Source: CAYWRO01 sp964460345 (lineage in GTDB: Bacteria > Planctomycetota > Phycisphaerae > Phycisphaerales > UBA1924). From it: DNA of 19,391 nt. The stretch lies in NCBI GenBank assembly GCA_964460345.1, contig CAYWRO010000063.1, forward strand, positions 1 to 19,391. Reading direction: 5' to 3'. A program made the translations under genes and the position numbers. Below, piece by piece: positions 15,310 through 19,391 of this stretch; position 1 is the stretch's first letter, and each line of letters opens with the position of its first letter. Below the pieces are notes generated by a model that had not been told where the DNA came from, made no database searches, and saw only the letters and a program-made list of their open reading frames with translations.

Positions 15310-17466
15310 TCAGCCTCCAATCGGTCCGACGGTCAGGACGAGGATGTTGATGAGCAGCGCGAGCACCGATTCGCCCACGATCAGCCCCGCCGCCAGCGGC
15401 ACGCCCCAGTCTTCGCACCAGCGGCGACCCTTTACCTTGGTGAGGATCATGTTGACGATGCACCCGATGCCGTAGGTGGCGATGTAGAAGAACGGCAGGT
15501 ACATCGAGAGCCCGACGAGCACGCCGAGGCCGCTGAAGGCGCCCAGTCCGAGCAGGGCGCCAAGCAACGCGCCGAAGCCGTAGAGGGCGTACGGCATCTC
15601 GCCCCCCTGCACGCCCGTGATCACCGCCTGCAGCGCCTGGGCCTGCGGAGCGATCGCGCCATTCGGCGCGCCGGGGCCGATCGCCGGGCCGCCCTGGGCG
15701 AGGTTCGCCTGCGCGATCAGCACGACGACGAGCATCGCGATCACCGGCCCGAGGCCGACGACGGCCATCTCGATCGTCTGCTGCCGCTTCGGCTGCGCGC
15801 CGACCAGGTGTCCCGTGCGCAAGTCCCCCATCATGTCCGCCGCGAGCGTGACGGCGACGCACAGCGCTGCCCCGATCAGCACCGCCCCGACCACCGCGCC
15901 GCTGCCGGCCAGGAGCATCACCAGCACGACCGTCAGGAGGGCCATGCCGGAGATCGGCGACCAGTCGGTCATGCCGGTGCACTGGGCGATGATGATTCCC
16001 GCGAACCAGATCCACGCCGCGCCGACCAGCGCGATGATCGCCTGCCGCACGTGCGACGGCAGCCCTGAGAGCAGGCCCGGCTTTGCGTTGTTGGCGGTGA
16101 GGAACTCGCGCTTCTGCTCGGCGGTCCAGTCGCTCTCCCAGATTTGCGCGGCTTCCGGCGTTGCGAGACGAACGCGATAGCCCAGGTGTTCGACGATGAC
16201 CGGCTCGGCCGCGATCGCCGCCGCTTCAACCCCCTCATCGGCCTCCGCCGCCGCGACCGCAACCGCCTCTCCCGTCACCGGGCAGACCGTGTTGATCGGC
16301 TTGTTGCCGATGAAGTCGCCCGCCAGAAAGAGCAGCACGAGCGCGCCGACGATGGCGATGAGCAGAGGACGCAACCCGAGTTCTTCGCGCGAGCCGCCCG
16401 CCAGCTTGCCCGCCGCGGCGACGCTCTTGAGCGCTTCCTTGATCGCCGGGAGGGACATGATCACGCCCATGAGCGCCCCGCCCAGGAGCAGGCCGATCCC
16501 GAGCGGCCGGTTGAAGGCCTGGAAGCCGTACCCCGGCGCGGCCGCGGCATCGACGGTCTCCGGCATCCATCCCATCGCGAAAGCAATCGGCGTCAGGATG
16601 AAGTACGCCAGCACGCCGCCGGCCAGGACGAGCAGCCCGGGCCTACCGGTGATGAACCCTGCCCCCAGGGCAAAGGGCGCGATCGCGAAGACAAGCTGAA
16701 ACTGCAGCGGCAGGCCGAAGAGCCGGCCCACATCGATGCTGTCGTCGGCGATGATCTGTTGGCCCGCGCCGAAGATGGCGTTGCCCGCCGCCTCGTACCC
16801 GGCCAGCCCGAGTTGCGGCAGCCCTGCCGGCAGGAAGATCAGCGCCCCCAGCACGATCCCCGCCATCAGCACCATCGACTTGGCCGCTCCCGCGCCCGGG
16901 CTTTTAAGGATCACGGCCACGCCCGTCGCCGACGGAAAGCGCAGCCGCTCAATATCGATCATCTGCTTGCGCAGCGGAATGATGAACGCCGTCCCGAGCA
17001 TGGCCCCCGCCACGCACGCCAGCGTGATCAGCCAGAAGTCCGCCTGCTTCCAACTCAGCGTGTAGCCGAGCAGCAGGAGCACGGGCACGGTAAAGATCAC
17101 GCCCGAGTTGCTTGTGTTCACCGCGCTGGCGACGGTCTGGACGATGTTGGTCTCGAGGATCGAGCCCTTGCGGAAGATGCCGCGGAGGACGCCGAAGCCG
17201 AGGACGGCCGCGATCGCCGAGCCGCCGATCGTGAAGCCGATCTTCAGCCCCGCGTAGGTGATCGCCGCGTTCATCACGACGCCGATGATGATCGCCAGCA
17301 CGATCGCGCTCACCGTCACTTCGCGGTAGCGCGTCTGGAAGAGGTCGGCGAGCAGGCCCTCCTTCCCTCCTCCGCCCGCCCCGGGTGCTGGCGTCCGTGT
17401 GGACGAGCGTGTCGGCGGGGTCGGGGATTCACCGGATGGTGGCGTGGTCGGGGGCTGGGCGGCCAT
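15310..17466 (-). CDS. OPT-family oligopeptide/metal-chelate transporter with YHS-like insertion
   Basis: A 718 aa inner-membrane transporter of the OPT superfamily, which moves oligopeptides or metal chelates with protons. After a Pro/Thr-rich cytosolic N-terminus (1-44), TM segments begin with REVTVSAIVLAIIIGVVMNA and the conserved YAGLKIGFTIGGSAIAA, NIVQTVASAVNTSNSGV, PLRKQMI, LRFPSATGVAV and ILKSPGAGAAKSMVL motifs typical of bacterial OPT proteins. Some 14-16 TMs are visible. Between the TM ending near 384 and the next at 474, residues 389-460 form a soluble insertion starting NTVCPVTGEAV, then an Ala/Glu-rich stretch, then VEHLGYRVRLATPEAAQIWE. It resembles a degenerate YHS-type metal domain. 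GGAG 7 nt before the ATG supports the start. It leads a probable five-gene operon (OPT, 253 aa, ChaN-PDZ, epimerase, M24-like). Confidence 0.92.
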   Translation of the reverse strand: MAAQPPTTPPSGESPTPPTRSSTRTPAPGAGGGGKEGLLADLFQTRYREVTVSAIVLAIIIGVVMNAAITYAGLKIGFTIGGSAIAAVLGFGVLRGIFRKGSILETNIVQTVASAVNTSNSGVIFTVPVLLLLGYTLSWKQADFWLITLACVAGAMLGTAFIIPLRKQMIDIERLRFPSATGVAVILKSPGAGAAKSMVLMAGIVLGALIFLPAGLPQLGLAGYEAAGNAIFGAGQQIIADDSIDVGRLFGLPLQFQLVFAIAPFALGAGFITGRPGLLVLAGGVLAYFILTPIAFAMGWMPETVDAAAAPGYGFQAFNRPLGIGLLLGGALMGVIMSLPAIKEALKSVAAAGKLAGGSREELGLRPLLIAIVGALVLLFLAGDFIGNKPINTVCPVTGEAVAVAAAEADEGVEAAAIAAEPVIVEHLGYRVRLATPEAAQIWESDWTAEQKREFLTANNAKPGLLSGLPSHVRQAIIALVGAAWIWFAGIIIAQCTGMTDWSPISGMALLTVVLVMLLAGSGAVVGAVLIGAALCVAVTLAADMMGDLRTGHLVGAQPKRQQTIEMAVVGLGPVIAMLVVVLIAQANLAQGGPAIGPGAPNGAIAPQAQALQAVITGVQGGEMPYALYGFGALLGALLGLGAFSGLGVLVGLSMYLPFFYIATYGIGCIVNMILTKVKGRRWCEDWGVPLAAGLIVGESVLALLINILVLTVGPIGG
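16087..16302 (-). other. CPVTG/YHS-like insert within the OPT transporter
   Basis: This segment encodes OPT residues about 389-460, which sit between two TM segments. CPVTG resembles the first half of CPVxG/DPVCGM motifs in YHS-type heavy-metal domains. It is followed by strand-like VEHLGYRVRLA and a helix with EQKREFL. Only one Cys is kept, so metal binding may be lost or rely on other residues. This is recognised by eye only. Confidence 0.45.
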
Positions 17467-17583
17467 GCGGGACTCCGGATGCGAGGATGGACCAGGGCGG
17501 AATCGGTGGAGGCAGAGGGTATGGATCCAGGGGTGCCGGGCTCAAATCGCCACCGCCGCGGCTCAGCACTCAGCACCCAGCAC
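17467..17583. other. Intergenic region between phosphatase and OPT genes
   Basis: These 117 nt between the GAF-PP2C stop and the OPT start hold the OPT ribosome-binding site (GGAG near 17474-17477). They also include most of the heptamer repeat at 17562-17590. No convincing promoter was identified, but any promoter for the OPT operon should be here. Confidence 0.4.
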
Positions 17584-17590
17584 TCAGCAC
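17562..17590. repeat. Short tandem heptamer repeat at phosphatase stop codon
   Basis: About four copies of a CACTCAG-type heptamer (one with CACCCAG) run through the end of the GAF-PP2C gene. The stop codon (17584-17586, complement TCA) falls inside. The repeat is simple in sequence, unlike the neighbouring GC-rich code, and resembles a 7 nt repeat that I recall scattered in environmental bacterial genomes (peptides like ALSTQHS). Confidence 0.8.
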
Positions 17591-19140
17591 TTCCTCCTCA
17601 CGATCACCGCCGTCTGGTCGTCCTCCGGCCGCCGGCCGTTGCCGTGTGCCGCCGCGGCCTCATCGAGCGCGGCGAGCAGGCCCGCGGCCGTCTCGTCCCG
17701 GTGGCGGCCGAGCACTTCCCGCAGCGCTTCGGCCCCCCACTGCTTCGCCCGCGCGTTCATGCGCTCCACGTACCCATCGGAGAGGAGCACGAGCGCCTCG
17801 CCGGGCGCGAGCGTGATCGGCGGCGCGCGGTCGACCTCGATCTCGCGATCGATCCCCAGCGGCGGCGCGTTCGCGCCCCGCTCATCAAGACGTCCATCGC
17901 GGCGCAGCACCATCACGGGCGCGATCCCCGCCGCGACGTACTCAAAGGTCCCGCTCGCCACATCCAGCACGCCGATCACCGCGGCGACGAACCGCCCCAC
18001 CGGCAGCGACTCATGCAGCAGCCGATTCGCGCGCGAGACGATCTCGCCGAGCGACGCCCCGCTCACCGCCGCCATGCGCACCATCGCCACCGCCTGCGCC
18101 ACGCTCAGGGCCGGGCCGACGCCATGCCCCGCGGCGTCCGCCATCACGATGACGATCCGCCCCCTCGCCTCCTCCTCCCCATCCAGCACGATCACGTCGT
18201 ACGCATCCCCGCCCGTCTCCTCCGCCGGCGCGGTCGCCGCGGCCAGGTCCCACCCCGCAATCGACGGCAGCGCCCGCGGCAGCGACGCCACCTGGATCTC
18301 GCGCGCGATGCGCAGGTCCGCCTCCATCTTTTCCTTGCGCTTCTCGGCCTCGATCAGCCGCGCCCGCCGGATCGCCACCGCCGCCTGCGAGGCGAGCGCC
18401 CGGGCGATCATCTCGTCCCGGGCGTCGAATCTCGAAGGAGTTATCCGCAGATTACGCAGATTTCGCAGATTCGGAGAAGAGGAGGGGGGAGAGTTCTCAC
18501 GCAGAGGCGCAGGGATCGCAGAGGAGGGGGGATTGGATGGGGTGGGATCTGGTTGATGAGGCGATGGGGAGGAGGGAATCGTCGGAGCAGGAGGCACACC
18601 CCCCACTCCCGGCGCTCCCACCCCAACTCTTCCTTCTGAATCTGCGTAATCTGCGTAATCTGCGGATAGATCTTCCCTCTTGTTCAAGACCTGCGCGACG
18701 CCTTCGATGCGGCCGTCGAGCGAGACCAGCGGCACCGTGAGCATGCAGCGCGTGCGGTAGCCGGTGCGGGCGTCGATGTCGCGGTTGAAGCGCGCATCCG
18801 CGTAGCAGTCCGGCACGTTGATGATCCGCTTCGTGCGCACGGCCTCGCCCGCCAGGCCGCTCTCGGCGCTGAAGCGCAGCGAGGCGTCCACACCGTGGGC
18901 CGTCGTCGCGAAGAGTTCGTGCTTCTCCGCGTCATACTCGAGCACGCTGGCCCGGTCCGCATGCAGCAGGTCGCGCATCGAATCCACGATGAGAGACAGG
19001 ATCTCCTTCAGATCGCGGCTCGCCGCCAGCCGCTCCATCACCGCAACAATGCGCAGCCACTCCTCACTCGCAACGCTGTCGCCAGCCGCGTGCGCAGCGT
19101 GCAAATGGTCGGTGAGGTGGCCCGGCTTCCGCTGATGCAT
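17584..19140 (-). CDS. GAF plus PP2C-type (SpoIIE/RsbU) phosphatase with in-frame insertion
   Basis: A 518 aa signalling phosphatase that probably dephosphorylates an anti-sigma antagonist. The GAF domain covers about 28-157 (VMERLAASRDLKEIL, ASVLEYD, TVPLVSLDGRIEGVAQVLNK) and resumes at 238-262 (FDARDEMIARALASQAAVAI). Between them lies an alien Pro/Ser-rich stretch (158-234) made by the element at 18441-18668. A short coiled linker (EAEKRKEKMEADLRIAREIQ) leads to the SpoIIE/PPM domain, about 288-515. It has GGDAYD with D312 and D315, VMADAAGHG with D335, LLSDGYVE with D455, and DDQTA at 507. All metal-binding residues are intact, so the phosphatase half should be active. The start at 19140 has no strong RBS. 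It lies upstream of the OPT gene by 117 nt. Confidence 0.9.
   Translation of the reverse strand: MHQRKPGHLTDHLHAAHAAGDSVASEEWLRIVAVMERLAASRDLKEILSLIVDSMRDLLHADRASVLEYDAEKHELFATTAHGVDASLRFSAESGLAGEAVRTKRIINVPDCYADARFNRDIDARTGYRTRCMLTVPLVSLDGRIEGVAQVLNKREDLSADYADYADSEGRVGVGAPGVGGVPPAPTIPSSPSPHQPDPTPSNPPSSAIPAPLRENSPPSSSPNLRNLRNLRITPSRFDARDEMIARALASQAAVAIRRARLIEAEKRKEKMEADLRIAREIQVASLPRALPSIAGWDLAAATAPAEETGGDAYDVIVLDGEEEARGRIVIVMADAAGHGVGPALSVAQAVAMVRMAAVSGASLGEIVSRANRLLHESLPVGRFVAAVIGVLDVASGTFEYVAAGIAPVMVLRRDGRLDERGANAPPLGIDREIEVDRAPPITLAPGEALVLLSDGYVERMNARAKQWGAEALREVLGRHRDETAAGLLAALDEAAAAHGNGRRPEDDQTAVIVRRKC
18441..18471 (+). repeat. Inverted-repeat arm A of the element
   Basis: Outer end reads TTATCCGCAGATTACGCAG and contains three copies of a GCAGATT-type 9 nt unit. 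It is the reverse complement of the arm at 18638-18668 apart from one base. Encodes NLRNLRNLR in the host frame. Confidence 0.9.
18499..18524. repeat. Second internal repeat, CGCAGAG-type
   Basis: Inside the element, ACGCAGAG, GCGCAGGG and ATCGCAGAG follow each other with an 8-9 nt period. This is distinct from the GCAGATTAC unit of the arms, so the element looks like a composite of two repeat kinds. It is found only on one side. Confidence 0.6.
18638..18668 (-). repeat. Inverted-repeat arm B of the element
   Basis: Starts GAATCTGCGTAATCTGCG and ends CTGCGGATA. It is the inverted partner of 18441-18471 and translates in the host frame as SADYADYAD. Confidence 0.9.
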
Positions 19141-19184
19141 CGATCAAGAATAGGTTCAATGCCGACCTCGCCGCGCACCTCCCC

Positions 19185-19391
19185 CTACGCCGCTCGGGAT
19201 TCGACGGCCCTTTCCGGCCCCGTCGCTGCGGCCTTCTCCGCAGTTCGAGCGATCGAGCCGAACTGCACGAACGCCTGCGCCGGCAGGCTGAAACGCTCGC
19301 CGCGGCGGCCGTAGATGCGGTACTGGACGAACGCGGTGCCGAGCGGGATCTTCGCATCGCGCCACGTCTTGCGCCGGATGCTCGCCGCGTG
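19185..19391 (-). CDS. C-terminal end of an unrecognised protein (5' partial)
   Basis: The minus-strand frame is open from the window edge to a TAG at 19185-19187 and gives 68 residues. It reads HAASIRRKTWRDAKIPLG then TAFVQYRIYGRRGERFSLP and ends in an Ala/Glu-rich, likely unstructured tail (EKAAATGPERAVESRAA). The mix of conserved-looking aromatic and basic residues supports coding over other frames, but no family was recognised. There is no start in view. It ends 44 nt upstream of the phosphatase start and is in the same direction, so it could share that transcript. Confidence 0.5.
   Translation of the reverse strand, partial: HAASIRRKTWRDAKIPLGTAFVQYRIYGRRGERFSLPAQAFVQFGSIARTAEKAAATGPERAVESRAA

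Larger units (their letters stand above)
18441..18668. mobile_element. 228 bp inverted-repeat element inserted in frame in GAF-PP2C gene
   Basis: Two arms of about 31 nt (18441-18471 and 18638-18668) are inverted copies with one mismatch. Each is built from three nearly identical 9 nt units of GCAGATTAC type. In the gene's frame they encode ADY-repeat and NLR-repeat peptides. The intervening ~165 nt is purine/pyrimidine biased and codes for a Pro/Ser-rich linker. The size is 76 codons, so the host frame is kept. It splits VAQVLNK from FDARDE, which are adjacent in ordinary GAF domains. No clear target-site duplication and no transposase are seen, so it is best described as MITE-like. Similar arms occur, as I recall, in many environmental bacterial genomes. 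Confidence 0.55.

Noticed and set aside
14710..16068. 452-codon plus-strand frame
   Set aside because: Antisense to the two-TM protein and OPT genes; Arg/Asp/His-rich composition marks it as a shadow.
16144..18639. Long open frame (831 codons) on the plus strand
   Set aside because: It is antisense to the OPT and phosphatase genes; its His/Arg/Asp-rich low-complexity product is what the reverse strand of GC-rich coding sequence gives.
18441..18668. CRISPR array suggested by regular short repeats
   Set aside because: Units are 9 nt, in inverted arms without spacers of equal length, so this is not a CRISPR.

Overview
This is a GC-rich, gene-dense 19.4 kb window that looks chromosomal. The best fit for the source is a planctomycete of the class Phycisphaerae. 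The clues are a secreted protein ending in a tandem dockerin-like D-[VF]-FDLLLYLDEWF repeat, an ECF sigma factor overlapping a membrane Ser/Thr kinase with a tetratricopeptide tail, and many exported alpha/beta hydrolytic enzymes. This assignment is inferred from protein style, not from a marker gene. No rRNA, tRNA or CRISPR array was seen.

Region 1 (1-4183, plus strand) is a 2-oxoacid dehydrogenase locus. It holds the C-terminal part of E1-beta, then an unexpected ~205 aa protein that weakly resembles the suppressor-of-fused family, a 61 aa single-pass membrane protein, the lipoyl-dependent E2 acyltransferase, and an exported endonuclease/exonuclease/phosphatase-fold enzyme only 5 nt after E2. 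Gaps are tiny, so this looks like one operon whose E1-alpha lies off the left edge.

Region 2 (4205-8680, minus strand) holds nadC (NAD synthesis), a 940 aa kinase-TM-TPR receptor-like protein and an ECF sigma factor. The last two share a GTGA overlap and form a classic planctomycete signalling pair.

Region 3 (8883-10881, plus strand) is transcribed divergently from the sigma factor. It encodes a secreted LamG-like protein with a duplicated dockerin-like tail and an exported M14-type zinc carboxypeptidase. The latter runs stop-to-stop into region 4 with a 3 nt gap.

Region 4 (10885-19140, minus strand) reads, in transcription order: GAF plus PP2C-type (RsbU/SpoIIE) phosphatase, an OPT-family transporter, a 253 aa two-TM protein, a ChaN-like plus PDZ exported protein, an NAD-dependent epimerase and an M24-fold protein lacking most canonical metal ligands. 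From OPT on, spacing is 3, 74, 14 and -4 nt, which suggests a five-gene operon. OPT (peptide or metal-chelate uptake) with ChaN (iron/haem-linked family) hints at uptake and processing of a peptide or metal chelate; that is inference. The OPT protein carries an internal soluble segment with a CPVTG motif that looks like a degenerate YHS-type metal domain.

The most striking non-genic structure is a 228 bp inverted-repeat-bounded element (18441-18668) inserted in frame within the GAF domain region of the phosphatase gene. It adds about 77 residues without breaking the frame. A second unrelated heptamer repeat sits exactly on the stop codon of the same gene. The window ends in the C-terminal 68 codons of an unrecognised minus-strand gene.
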